Source of the DNA: CAMBRF01 sp964404035
GTDB lineage: Bacteria; Verrucomicrobiota; Kiritimatiellia; CAIKKV01; CAITUY01
Assembly (NCBI GenBank): GCA_964404035.1
Contig: CAYOIT010000001.1
Coordinates: 1 to 64,000 of the forward strand
Direction: 5' to 3'
Length of the DNA: 64,000 bases
Both the position numbers and the translations under genes were made by a program. Below the pieces are notes generated by a model that ran no database searches, was not told the DNA's origin, and worked only from the letters and a program-made list of their open reading frames with translations. Positions 31,705 through 40,297 of this stretch are shown here, piece after piece; positions within the stretch are counted from its first letter, which is position 1, and each line of letters starts with the position of its first letter.

Positions 31705-32496
31705 ATGAACCGAAATGCGGCGATGACCAGCGAAGAGATTCAGGCGCGACTCCGGCAGGTGGCCGATCCCCGTGATGCGATCGCGCTGCAATCGTATTTC
31801 AAGACCGGGCCGGGCGGCTATGGCGAGGGCGATATCTTTATCGGCGTCAAAGTGCCCAAGGTCCGCAAGCTGGTCAAGGAGGTCTGGCGGGAGGATGAGT
31901 CGGTGGTCCGGCAGCTGTTGGCCTCGGCCGTCCATGAGGATCGGTTTCTGGCGCTGATGATGCTGGTGCGCCAATTCGAGAAAGGCTCGGACGCCGACCG
32001 TGCGCGCATCTTCCACCTCTATCTGTCCAGTACCGACCGGATCAACAACTGGGACCTGGTGGATCTTTCGGCACCGGGTATTGTCGGCGGCTACCTGGTG
32101 GATAAGTCCAGGCGCCCTTTATACCGCCTGGCAGAGTCGAAGTCGCTGTGGGAACGGCGCATCGCGATCCTGGCGACCTTCGCCTTCATTCGGACCGGTG
32201 ACTTCGCCGATGCCCTGGCCATCGGCGACCGGTTGTTGCCTGACCGGGAGGACCTGATTCACAAGGCGGTGGGCTGGATGTTGCGCGAAATCGGGAAACG
32301 GGATGTTACGGTGCTGGAAGCGTTCCTGAAACCGCGCCTTTCCCGGATGCCCCGCACGATGCTGCGCTACGCCATCGAACGATTTCCGGAAGCCAAGCGG
32401 CAGTGGTATCTTCGCGGTGCGGGCGCTACCCCGGACGGGGGTGGCTCAAGTGGCGGTCAGACGGGGTCGCGAAAGCGCTTGGTCAGATCGGCATAG
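31705..32496 (+). CDS. AlkD-like DNA alkylation repair protein
   Basis: 263 aa. HEAT-like repeat glycosylase family, which recognises alkylated bases without flipping them out. VKVPKVRKLVKEVW and the catalytic-region motif NNWDLVDLSAPGIVGG (Asp in the W-D-L-V-D element) match AlkD. LERRIAILATFAFIR-type helices follow. The strong ribosome site GCAGGAGAGG precedes the ATG at 31705. The C-terminal ~30 residues (PDGGGSSGGQTGSRKR) are low complexity and run into the convergent aguB gene by 40 bp, suggesting that the natural end has been lost or extended. Confidence 0.88.
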   Translation: MNRNAAMTSEEIQARLRQVADPRDAIALQSYFKTGPGGYGEGDIFIGVKVPKVRKLVKEVWREDESVVRQLLASAVHEDRFLALMMLVRQFEKGSDADRARIFHLYLSSTDRINNWDLVDLSAPGIVGGYLVDKSRRPLYRLAESKSLWERRIAILATFAFIRTGDFADALAIGDRLLPDREDLIHKAVGWMLREIGKRDVTVLEAFLKPRLSRMPRTMLRYAIERFPEAKRQWYLRGAGATPDGGGSSGGQTGSRKRLVRSA

Positions 32497-33338
32497 GCGT
32501 CGATCCGGCGGTCACGGAGAAAGGGCCAGATGCGGCGGACCTCTTCAACGCGCTGCAGGTTCAGATCGACCAACAGCGTTTCGTCCCGATCATGGCCGGC
32601 TTGTGCCAGGAACTCGCCCTGCGGGCCGGCCGCGAACGTGTGGCCCCAGAACTGGATACCGCCTTTGCCCGCGGGAGAGGCCTCGAGTCCGACCCGGTTA
32701 ACGCTCAACACCGGCAGGCCATTGGCCACGGCATGCGCGCGCTGGATGGTGACCCAGGCGTCGAGTTGCCGCTCCTTTTCAGTCTCACTATCGGTCGGCT
32801 CCCAGCCGATGGCCGTCGGGTAGATCAACAGATCGGCGCCGTCTAGCGCCATCAGCCGGGCGGCTTCAGGGTACCATTGATCCCAGCAGACCAGCACCCC
32901 GAGCCTGCCGAGAGAGGTTGGGATTGCCTGGAAGCCCAGATCTCCCGGGCTGAAATAGAACTTCTCGTAGTAGGCCGGGTCGTCGGGAATGTGCATCTTC
33001 CGGTATTTTCCGGCGATGGTGCCGTCTTTCTCGAAAACCACGGCGGTATTATGGTAGAGGCCTGCCGCGCGGCGTTCGAAAAACGACCCGACCAGCACCA
33101 CTCCATGTTGGCGGGCGGCCGCGGCAAAAGTGTCCGTGAGCGGCCCCGGGATCGATTCAGCCAGGGCGCACAGGCCCGGATCCTCAACCTGGCAGAAGTA
33201 AAGGGACGTGTGCAACTCGGAGAGGACCACCAGGGTGGCGCCGGCCCGGGCGGCCGCCCCGATGGCCGCCACGCTTCGGGACACGTTGGTCTGCCGGTCG
33301 GACGAGAACGCCTGCTGAATGAGCGCCGCCTTGATCAT
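32457..33338 (-). CDS. aguB: N-carbamoylputrescine amidase
   Basis: 293 aa, nitrilase superfamily. The catalytic triad is visible: Glu in VVLSELHTSLYF, Lys in KYRKMHIPDDPAYYEKFYF, Cys in VLVCWDQWYPEAARLMAL. The Y-E-K-F-Y-F-x-P-G-D and final C-W-D-Q-W-Y-P-E segments are characteristic of AguB, which converts N-carbamoylputrescine to putrescine, CO2 and ammonia. Start at the ATG at 33338; a longer reading to 33380 would overlap aguA. It lies two bases after the aguA stop, so the two are co-translated. It forms the second step after agmatine deiminase. Confidence 0.95.
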   Translation of the reverse strand: MIKAALIQQAFSSDRQTNVSRSVAAIGAAARAGATLVVLSELHTSLYFCQVEDPGLCALAESIPGPLTDTFAAAARQHGVVLVGSFFERRAAGLYHNTAVVFEKDGTIAGKYRKMHIPDDPAYYEKFYFSPGDLGFQAIPTSLGRLGVLVCWDQWYPEAARLMALDGADLLIYPTAIGWEPTDSETEKERQLDAWVTIQRAHAVANGLPVLSVNRVGLEASPAGKGGIQFWGHTFAAGPQGEFLAQAGHDRDETLLVDLNLQRVEEVRRIWPFLRDRRIDAYADLTKRFRDPV

Positions 33339-33340
33339 GC

Positions 33341-34369
33341 TCACGCCAAAGCTCCTTTGGGAATCTGCATCGTTACGCAATGCAAGGAACCATGCTGGAG
33401 AATGAGGGTCGAACAGTCAATGCCGATGATCTTGCGCCCGGGAAACGCGCGTCCGATGGTGTCCAGGGCGGCGGCATCGCGCGGGTCGTCGTAGGTGGGG
33501 ACCAGAACCCCGCCGTTCAGGATCAGGAAATTGGCATAGGAGGCGGGCAGACGATACCCGTCCGGGTCGTGCTTGGCTCCCGGCCAGGGCAGGGGCAGAA
33601 GCCGGTACGGCTGACCCTCGACTGTTCGCAGGGCGGCCAGCTCTTCTGCCATGGCCGTGAGCGAGTGGAAATGCTCATCGCCCGGGTCATCACAGGACTG
33701 GTAGAGAATTGTGTCATGCGGGGCGAACCGGGCCAGCATATCGATATGCCCGTCCGTATCGTCCCCGGCCAGATACCCGTTCTTGAGCCAGAGCACCCGC
33801 TTGACGCCCAGGAAACGCTGGAGGGTCTGCTCAATGTCCGGGAGGCCCAGGTGACCGTTTCGATTGGGATTGGCCAGGCACGATTGGGTGGTGAGAAGGG
33901 TGCCACGCCCGTCGCTCTCGATGCCGCCACCTTCGAGAACAAAATGGATGGCCCGCAGGTGAGTGCTGCCAAATACCCCGTGTTCCTTGAGTTCGAGGGA
34001 GATTCGATTGTCGAGATCCGCCTTGAACTTTCCGCCCCAGCCGGTGAACTGGAAATCGAGCAAGACGGGCCGGTTCTTCTCGATGACGGTGATGGGGCCG
34101 AAGTCGCGCGCCCAGGTATCGTTGGAGGGGATGGAGAACGTGTCGATGCGGGAAAGCACGGCGCCATCCTGCTTGAGGTGCCGGCGTGTTTCATCGGGGG
34201 CGGAGGTGACGAGAATCACGCGCGCCAGACGGCTGGCTTCCGAGATGATCCGGACGAACGTGGCCTGGCTTTGTGCCAAATAGGGATTCCAGTCGGTGCT
34301 GGCATGCGGCCAGGCCATCAGGACGCCGTCCTGTTCCTCCCACTCAGCGGGTAGCCTAAGATCATTCAT
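33341..34369 (-). CDS. aguA: agmatine deiminase
   Basis: 342 aa, peptidylarginine deiminase superfamily. Converts agmatine to N-carbamoylputrescine. Signatures: NDTWARDFGPI near residue 80, GGGIESDGRGTLLTT, the catalytic His in DDTDGHIDMLARF, and a catalytic Cys in GSLHCVTMQIP at the C-terminal end. The ATG at 34369 gives MNDLRLPAEWEEQD, the usual start; the upstream ATG at 34408 is less likely. First gene of the aguAB unit and divergent from the SDR gene. An arginine decarboxylase to supply agmatine is not seen here. Confidence 0.96.
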   Translation of the reverse strand: MNDLRLPAEWEEQDGVLMAWPHASTDWNPYLAQSQATFVRIISEASRLARVILVTSAPDETRRHLKQDGAVLSRIDTFSIPSNDTWARDFGPITVIEKNRPVLLDFQFTGWGGKFKADLDNRISLELKEHGVFGSTHLRAIHFVLEGGGIESDGRGTLLTTQSCLANPNRNGHLGLPDIEQTLQRFLGVKRVLWLKNGYLAGDDTDGHIDMLARFAPHDTILYQSCDDPGDEHFHSLTAMAEELAALRTVEGQPYRLLPLPWPGAKHDPDGYRLPASYANFLILNGGVLVPTYDDPRDAAALDTIGRAFPGRKIIGIDCSTLILQHGSLHCVTMQIPKGALA

Positions 34370-34501
34370 CGTGGCGGCAAGATAACGGGTTGGGAGGGGA
34401 AGCGTCAAGCGACTCGCGTATTGTGCGCCGGCGCCGGCCGGGTCGCAAAATATTGCTTTTCGCCGCCTTTGCCTTTAGCATCCGCCACAAAAAGGAGCGT
34501 T

Positions 34502-35359
34502 ATGGCAGTACCCTTTCGTGTCGACCTTTCGAATGAAGTGGTGGTGGTGACGGGCGGCGGCGGCATTCTGTGCGGTAGCATGGCCAAGGCGTTTGCGGAA
34601 TGCGGCGCCCGCGTGGTGGTGGCCGACTTGCGGCAGGAAGCGGCAGACAAAGTCGCCTCCGAGATCCGGGCGCAGGGCGGAAGAGCCATGGGCGTGGCGT
34701 GTAATGTGCTGGAAAAAGCCAGCCTGGAACAAGCTAATGCGCTCATCGAAAAGGAGTTTGGTCCGGTCACCCTGCTTCTGAATGGCGCCGGTGGGAACCA
34801 TCCCAAGGGGACCACGACAAAGGAATATCTCTTCCCCGATGACCTCAAGCAGGCCGTCGAGGGCGTGACGACGTTCTACGATCTGGACCCGAAGGGCGTA
34901 GAGTTCGTGTTCAATCTCAATTTCCTGGGCACCCTCCTGCCCACGCAGGTGTTTACGAAGGCCATGGCCAGGGCGGGGCGGGGGACGGTGATCAACATCT
35001 CGTCCATGAATGCCTTCACGCCGTTGACCAAGATTCCGGCCTACAGCGGCGCCAAGGCGGCGGTCAGCAACTTCACGCAGTGGCTGGCCGTGCATTTTTC
35101 AAAAGTTGGGGTGAGGGTGAACGCCATTGCTCCGGGATTCTTCCTAACGGATCAAAACCGGGGTCTGCTGACCAAGCCGGACGGGTCGCTGACGTCGCGG
35201 GGCAACACCATTATCGCGCACACGCCGATGGGCAAGTTCGGGGAACCGGACGATCTGATTGGCGCGCTGCTGTGGTTGGCCGACTCCAAGGCGGCGGGCT
35301 TTGTGACCGGCACGGTCATTCCGGTGGACGGCGGCTTCAGCGCCTTCAGCGGTGTCTAG
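34502..35359 (+). CDS. uxuB: SDR-type D-mannonate oxidoreductase (fructuronate reductase-like)
   Basis: 285 aa short-chain dehydrogenase. NAD(P) site is VVVTGGGGILCGSMA, a modified G-x-x-x-G-x-G. The segment LLLNGAGGNHPKGTTTKEYL and GVEFVFNLNFLGTLLPTQVF, with active-site SSMNAFTPLTKIPAYSGAKAA (Ser, Tyr, Lys), are highly similar to the Bacillus YjmF/UxuB group, which interconverts fructuronate and mannonate. A hexuronate or related sugar-acid substrate is therefore likely; cofactor not determined. AAAAAGGAG lies five bases before the ATG. Followed by gnd after 53 bp. Confidence 0.85.
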   Translation: MAVPFRVDLSNEVVVVTGGGGILCGSMAKAFAECGARVVVADLRQEAADKVASEIRAQGGRAMGVACNVLEKASLEQANALIEKEFGPVTLLLNGAGGNHPKGTTTKEYLFPDDLKQAVEGVTTFYDLDPKGVEFVFNLNFLGTLLPTQVFTKAMARAGRGTVINISSMNAFTPLTKIPAYSGAKAAVSNFTQWLAVHFSKVGVRVNAIAPGFFLTDQNRGLLTKPDGSLTSRGNTIIAHTPMGKFGEPDDLIGALLWLADSKAAGFVTGTVIPVDGGFSAFSGV

Positions 35360-35412
35360 ACGGCAGCCAGGGCAACAAGACAAGCGGGAAACAGCGAAAG
35401 AAGAGGATCACT

Positions 35413-36870
35413 ATGACACAGCAAGCGGATATCGGGTTGGTCGGTCTGGCGGTAATGGGCGAAAATCTCGTGTTGAACATGGAGAGCCGCGGGTTCACCG
35501 TGGCGTGCTACAACCGCACCGTCAGCAAGGTTGACGATTTCATCAACGGGCGGGGCAAAGGCAAGAAGTTCATCGGCTGCCACAGCATCGAGAGCCTGGT
35601 GGCGAGCCTCAAGGGGCCGCGCATGATCATGCTCATGGTCAAGGCCGGCAAGCCGGTGGATGAGTTCATCGAGCAGATTCTGCCGCACCTGCAGAAGGGC
35701 GACATCCTGATCGATGGAGGCAACAGTCATTACCCCGACACCATTCGCCGTACCAAGTATCTCCAGGATAAGGGGATCCTCTACGTGGGCACGGGGGTCT
35801 CCGGCGGCGAGGAAGGGGCACTCAAGGGACCCTCCATCATGCCCGGCGGCAATCCCGAAGCCTGGCCTCACGTGAAGCCCATCCTGCAGGCCATCGCCGC
35901 GAGGGTGGGCGACGGCGTCCCGTGCTGCGAATGGATCGGACCGGACGGCGCCGGTCACTTTGTGAAGATGGTTCACAATGGCATCGAGTATGGTGATATG
36001 CAGTTGATCTGCGAGGCTTACCAGTTGATGTCCGCAGGGCTTGGCATGAGCGCCGATGAAATACAGAAGGTGTTCGCCGAGTGGAACAAGGGCGTTCTGG
36101 ATTCCTACCTGATCGAGATCACTGCCGACATCCTGGCCGTCAAGGACACAGAGACCGGCCATCCCATGGTGGACATGATCCTCGATACGGCGGGCCAGAA
36201 GGGAACGGGAAAATGGACCTCGCAGGCAGGGTTGGATCTGGGCGTCCCGATCGCCCAGATTGCCGAAGCTGTGTTTGCCCGTTGCCTCTCCGCCATCAAA
36301 GAGGAGCGCGTTGCGGCGGCCGCGAAGCTGAAAGGCTCCAAGAAGGTCTATCGCAAGGATAAGGCCGTTCTCGTGGCCCAGATCCACGATGCGCTGTATG
36401 CCTCGAAGATCTGTTCCTATGCGCAGGGCTATCAACTGCTGCGCGCGGCCTCCGACGAGCACAAATGGAAGCTGAAATACGGCGAGATCGCCCTGCTGTG
36501 GCGCGGCGGTTGCATCATTCGGGCGCGGTTCCTGGACAACATCAAGGAAGCGTTCGAGAAGAAGCCGAATCTGGCCAACCTGCTGCTCGATGGCTACTTC
36601 AAGAAGGTCGTCGGGAAAGCCCAGAAGCCGTGGCGTAATGTCATCAAGACCGCGATCGATCTCGGCATCCCGGTGCCGTCGATGGCGGCCGCGTTGAACT
36701 ACTACGACTCCTATCGCAGTGCGCGGTTGCCGGCGAACCTGCTGCAGGCCCAGCGCGACTATTTCGGCGCGCACATGTACGAGCGGATCGACAAGCCGCG
36801 CGGTGAGTTCTTCCATACCGACTGGACCGGCCGCGGAGGGAAGACGGCCTCCACGACGTACGTGGCGTGA
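35413..36870 (+). CDS. gnd: 6-phosphogluconate dehydrogenase (decarboxylating)
   Basis: 485 aa, the length of the long homodimeric form. Oxidises 6-phosphogluconate to ribulose 5-phosphate and CO2 with NADP. GLAVMGENLVLNMES is the Rossmann motif; IDGGNSHYPDT, GVSGGEEGALKGPSIMPGG and KMVHNGIEYGDMQL contain the catalytic Lys and substrate-binding residues. C-terminal region YRSARLPANLLQAQRDYFGAH is complete. Likely in one operon with the SDR gene in front and the phosphofructokinase after (18 bp). Confidence 0.97.
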   Translation: MTQQADIGLVGLAVMGENLVLNMESRGFTVACYNRTVSKVDDFINGRGKGKKFIGCHSIESLVASLKGPRMIMLMVKAGKPVDEFIEQILPHLQKGDILIDGGNSHYPDTIRRTKYLQDKGILYVGTGVSGGEEGALKGPSIMPGGNPEAWPHVKPILQAIAARVGDGVPCCEWIGPDGAGHFVKMVHNGIEYGDMQLICEAYQLMSAGLGMSADEIQKVFAEWNKGVLDSYLIEITADILAVKDTETGHPMVDMILDTAGQKGTGKWTSQAGLDLGVPIAQIAEAVFARCLSAIKEERVAAAAKLKGSKKVYRKDKAVLVAQIHDALYASKICSYAQGYQLLRAASDEHKWKLKYGEIALLWRGGCIIRARFLDNIKEAFEKKPNLANLLLDGYFKKVVGKAQKPWRNVIKTAIDLGIPVPSMAAALNYYDSYRSARLPANLLQAQRDYFGAHMYERIDKPRGEFFHTDWTGRGGKTASTTYVA

Positions 36871-36888
36871 TAGGTGTTGTGACCGATT

Positions 36889-38172
36889 ATGCCCAGAAAC
36901 GTCATCGTTGCCCAGTCTGGCGGCCCCTCGCCGGTCATCAATAACTCCTTGCGCGGGATTATCGATACCTGCAGGAACTACCCTGGCGATTTTGGCCGGC
37001 TTTATGCCGGCTGGCATGGCATCGAAGGCGTGCTCAAGGAGGAGTTGCTCGATCTTTCCGCCCAGAATCCGAAGGAAGTGGCCCTGCTGGCCACCACGCC
37101 GGCGGCAGGCTCGATCGGAACCTGCCGCTACAAGTTGAAAGAGAAGCAGGTGCGGGATTACGAGCGGGTGATCGAAGTCCTGAAAGCGCACGATATCGGC
37201 TACCTGTTCTACATCGGCGGCAACGATTCCATGGATACCGCTCACAAGATCAGCCGGCAGGCGGCGGCGCGCGGGCTGGATCTGGTGGCCACGGGGGTAC
37301 CCAAGACCATCGACAACGACGTGGGTGATTCCGAGTTTACGCTGATCGATCATACGCCCGGCTATGGTTCGGCGGCTCGCTATTGGGCCTGTTGCCTCCA
37401 AGTTGCCGAAGAGGAGAACCGCGGGTCCTGTCCGGCCGACCCGGTGCTGGTAGTTCAAATCATGGGGCGGCATATCGGGTATATTCCCGCAGCGGCACGG
37501 TTGGCCGATCCGCGTCGGGAAATGCCGCTGCAGATCTATATGCCCGAGTCGGGGCTGACGCTCCACCAACTGGCGGATAACGTCAACGACGAGCTCAAGC
37601 GCCGCGGCCGCTGCATCGTGGCCTTGAGTGAAGGGTTCGATGTGGGTGACCTCGGCGCGCGGCGGGATGCCTTCGGACATGTCGAGTTCGGGGCCTGCGA
37701 CCAAACGGCGCAACAGGTCGTCGTCAATTACCTCAATGAAAAGGGATTGCCCACCCGTGGGATGGCCCGGGGTCAGGTGCCCGGCACGGACCAGCGCTCC
37801 TCGATCCTCCTGGCCTCGGTTGTGGATCTGGAGGAAGCCTATCGCGTGGGGTGCCACGCTGTCGAAGTGGCACGCCGGGATGGCAATGGCTGGATGTCCA
37901 CCCTTCTTCGTGTTCCGGGCCCGCACTATGCTGTGCGGTACGACAAGGTCCCGCTGGAGAAGGTGGCCAACAGCGAACGCTCGTTCCCGCTGAAATGGCT
38001 CGCCCCCAACAAGATTGACGTGACCGACGACTTTATCCGTTACGCGCGCCCCCTGATCGGCGACGAATGGGTCCAGGTTCCCTTGGAGAACGGCCTCCAG
38101 CGGTTCACGCGGTTTGAGCCGGTCTTTGCGGCGAGGAAATGTCCGGCCTACACCCCGGAGGAGTACCGCTGA
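36889..38172 (+). CDS. pfp: 6-phosphofructokinase, probable PPi-dependent
   Basis: 427 aa. N-terminus RNVIVAQSGGPSPVINNSLRG, then YLFYIGGNDSMDTAHKISRQ, GVPKTIDNDVGDSEFT, VQIMGRHIGYIPAAARLA. The Asp in GGNDS and the Lys in PKTIDND are the residues that mark the pyrophosphate-dependent enzymes instead of the ATP type, so the reversible PPi reaction is favoured. Size is near the B2 or clade-X type PFP. Starts 18 bp after gnd, so sugar phosphates from the pentose route and glycolysis are handled by one operon. Many PVC bacteria use PFP only. Confidence 0.92.
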   Translation: MPRNVIVAQSGGPSPVINNSLRGIIDTCRNYPGDFGRLYAGWHGIEGVLKEELLDLSAQNPKEVALLATTPAAGSIGTCRYKLKEKQVRDYERVIEVLKAHDIGYLFYIGGNDSMDTAHKISRQAAARGLDLVATGVPKTIDNDVGDSEFTLIDHTPGYGSAARYWACCLQVAEEENRGSCPADPVLVVQIMGRHIGYIPAAARLADPRREMPLQIYMPESGLTLHQLADNVNDELKRRGRCIVALSEGFDVGDLGARRDAFGHVEFGACDQTAQQVVVNYLNEKGLPTRGMARGQVPGTDQRSSILLASVVDLEEAYRVGCHAVEVARRDGNGWMSTLLRVPGPHYAVRYDKVPLEKVANSERSFPLKWLAPNKIDVTDDFIRYARPLIGDEWVQVPLENGLQRFTRFEPVFAARKCPAYTPEEYR

Positions 38173-38259
38173 CCGCGAAGGACACGCTTTCGATCGCCAC
38201 GGGTACCGGCCCATGCTGGCGTTTACGCGCCATGTGGAATAAGACCGATGGGCGTGCGC

Positions 38260-38288
38260 TTGCTTTGGGGCAAAGCCACGCGTATTAT
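38260..38288 (+). promoter_or_regulatory. sigma-70-like promoter for the SGNH lipoprotein
   Basis: TTGCTT (38260-38265) and TATTAT (38283-38288) are separated by 17 bp and lie about 30 bp before the start codon at 38318. The -10 box matches the consensus at five of six positions. Confidence 0.5.
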
Positions 38289-38317
38289 CCGCGCCCTCAG
38301 TCAGGGGCTTGCAGTTT

Positions 38318-38968
38318 ATGAACGTTCGTCGATGGCTCACCAGTGGTTGGTTGTTGGTTGCGCTCTGTGCGCTCGGTTCGGGCTGCATCAGTGTGCAGCG
38401 CCCCGTTTTGGGGCAGGGTCACGATTTCGGGCGCAACAATCCGAAGCTCTGCGCGGCCATGGGTGATAGCATCACCCATGGCGGGAAGACCAGTTATCCC
38501 GCCATGCTCTCCAAAATGACGCGGAAGTGGGTGGTCAACCTGGGAGTCAGCGGAGATCATTCCCTGGATGGTGCAAGGACCGTGAACCGCCTGCTGGCGA
38601 CTTACAAGCCGGGTTACCTGCTGATCCTGTATGGGGCCAACGATGTGCTCCACGAGCGCAGCGTCGAGGCCTACATCGAGAACCTTCGGTTTATGATCAG
38701 GGCGGCGAAGAACAATAAGACCATTCCTATTCTGGCGACGATGACGCCCGTGATCAAGTATCATAAACCGTACGCGTCCGCGGTTTCCGCGTACAACGTG
38801 AAGGTGCGCGAACTCGCCAAGGCGGAGGGGGTGGCGCTGTGCGACCTGGAACTGCATTTCATGGCCGCCGGTGTGACGTGGGGCGCCTTGATGCAGGAAG
38901 ACGGGCTTCACCCGGATGAACAAGGCCTGCGACTGATCGCCCAGAGTTTCTACGATCTGATGCGGTAA
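38318..38968 (+). CDS. SGNH/GDSL-type lipoprotein hydrolase
   Basis: 216 aa. Lipoprotein signal: WLLVALCALGSGC with the lipidated Cys at residue 23. Mature domain has the SGNH blocks: AMGDSITHGG (Ser51), NLGVSGDH, GANDVL, and DGLHPDEQG with the catalytic Asp/His. Substrates of this fold include esters on polysaccharides, lipids and peptidoglycan. It is placed just before a polysaccharide locus, consistent with O-deacetylation or acetyl transfer on an envelope sugar, but this is inference. ATG at 38318; a TTG at 38309 is less likely. Confidence 0.9.
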   Translation: MNVRRWLTSGWLLVALCALGSGCISVQRPVLGQGHDFGRNNPKLCAAMGDSITHGGKTSYPAMLSKMTRKWVVNLGVSGDHSLDGARTVNRLLATYKPGYLLILYGANDVLHERSVEAYIENLRFMIRAAKNNKTIPILATMTPVIKYHKPYASAVSAYNVKVRELAKAEGVALCDLELHFMAAGVTWGALMQEDGLHPDEQGLRLIAQSFYDLMR

Positions 38969-38971
38969 GGA

Positions 38972-39018
38972 CAGGCGGCTGCCGGCATGCCTGCAGGTTC
39001 CTGCCCGTCAGCAGCCTG
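38972..39018. repeat. hairpin-forming repeat after the SGNH gene
   Basis: CAGGCGGCTG (38972-38981) and CAGCAGCCTG (39009-39018) pair with one mismatch across a 27-bp loop. The intergenic region to glf is 179 bp. There is no T-run, so a terminator role is uncertain. Confidence 0.3.
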
Positions 39019-39147
39019 CCGAAATCGGCTCTGCCGTAAACGAAAAAAGAAGTGAGACCGTCGAACCGTCATGCGCTTCCTTTCCCGCCGGGATTCGGGA
39101 TCCCGCTTGCTTTTGAGGTAGGGGTTTGACACTTTGCCGCAGTGGTT

Positions 39148-40287
39148 ATGAACGGATGCCGTCGTGAAGTTGTGGTGGTCGGATCGGGCTGCTTCGGGGC
39201 AACCGTTGCCGAGCGTCTTGCCGCAGCGGGCGGGCATAAAGTCCAGGTCCTCGAGAAACGCTCTCACCTAGGCGGGAACAGTTTCTCTGCGCGGGATGAA
39301 GCGTCAGGCGTCGAGTGCCATCGCTACGGTTCGCACATTGTTCACACGGATCGCGAGGATGTCTGGGCGTACGTGAACCGTTTCTCGGCGTTCAATCACT
39401 ATCGCCACAGGGTTATCGCCCGACAGCGCGGCCGCGCGTTCTTCATGCCCGTCTCCTTGGCCACGATCAATGCGTTTTTCGGTCTTGATTTGACGCCGGT
39501 TGAGGCGGCGGACTTCCTGCGCCGTGAGGTCGCCGGGGCGGCTGTGACGCCCGCAGGAAGCTTTGAGGAGAAGGCGGTTGCAGTGATGGGGCGCAGGCTC
39601 TTCGAGGCATTCCTGCGCGGCTACACGCGCAAACAATGGGGACGGGAACCGCGCGAACTTCCAGCCGAGATGGCCCTGCGCCTGCCCGTGCGCACGAGCT
39701 ATCATCTGGACTATTTCGATGATGCCCACCAGGGCCTTCCGATCACTGGTTACGGCGCGCTGTTCGCTCGCATGCTCGATCACCCTTCGATCGATGTGCG
39801 GTTGAACACCGATTACTTCTCGGTTCGCGATTCCCTTCCGCGCAATGCCCTTGTGATTTACACCGGTCCCCTTGACCGGTTCTTCGATTATTGCCATGGT
39901 CGTCTCGCCTGGCGGACGCTGCATTTCGAATCCGAGATATACCCCATCGCTGATTTTCAGGGGACGGCCGTGGTCAACCATGTTGACGAGGGGGTCCCTT
40001 ACACACGGACGCATGAATTCCGGCACCTGCACCCTGAACGGCGGCATGGGGAGGCCACGGTTGTCTATCGGGAGTTTCCCCGCGAAGCACAGGAAGGCGA
40101 CGAACCGTACTACCCTGTTCTGACAGCCGAAAACAAACGGATCCTGTCGCTCTACCGCCTCGAGGCGGACAGGATTCCGCACACGATGTTCGGTGGACGA
40201 TTGGGCTCATACCAGTATCTCGATATGGATGATGCGATCGCACAGGCGTTGGCCGTCGCGGAAAAGATCATTCAACAACCGCCCTAA
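39148..40287 (+). CDS. glf: UDP-galactopyranose mutase
   Basis: 379 aa. Flavoenzyme that makes UDP-galactofuranose. FAD motif VVVGSGCFGATVAERL; GGNSF and HRYGSHIVHTD form the substrate area, with RGYTRKQWGREPRELP and PITGYGALFARML. The C-terminal GRLGSYQYLDMDDAIAQAL is canonical. Presence predicts galactofuranose in the surface polysaccharide. Start ATG at 39148 with a GTG two codons upstream as an alternative. First gene of the cluster on the plus strand; the following GT2 gene starts 10 bp after its stop. Confidence 0.96.
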   Translation: MNGCRREVVVVGSGCFGATVAERLAAAGGHKVQVLEKRSHLGGNSFSARDEASGVECHRYGSHIVHTDREDVWAYVNRFSAFNHYRHRVIARQRGRAFFMPVSLATINAFFGLDLTPVEAADFLRREVAGAAVTPAGSFEEKAVAVMGRRLFEAFLRGYTRKQWGREPRELPAEMALRLPVRTSYHLDYFDDAHQGLPITGYGALFARMLDHPSIDVRLNTDYFSVRDSLPRNALVIYTGPLDRFFDYCHGRLAWRTLHFESEIYPIADFQGTAVVNHVDEGVPYTRTHEFRHLHPERRHGEATVVYREFPREAQEGDEPYYPVLTAENKRILSLYRLEADRIPHTMFGGRLGSYQYLDMDDAIAQALAVAEKIIQQPP

Positions 40288-40297
40288 GGGAACCCGC

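Noticed and set aside
35356..38388. 1010-aa open frame on the minus strand across gnd and the phosphofructokinase
   Set aside because: It is antisense to two strongly conserved genes, rich in Arg/Gly/His, and has no domain. It is a high-GC shadow frame.
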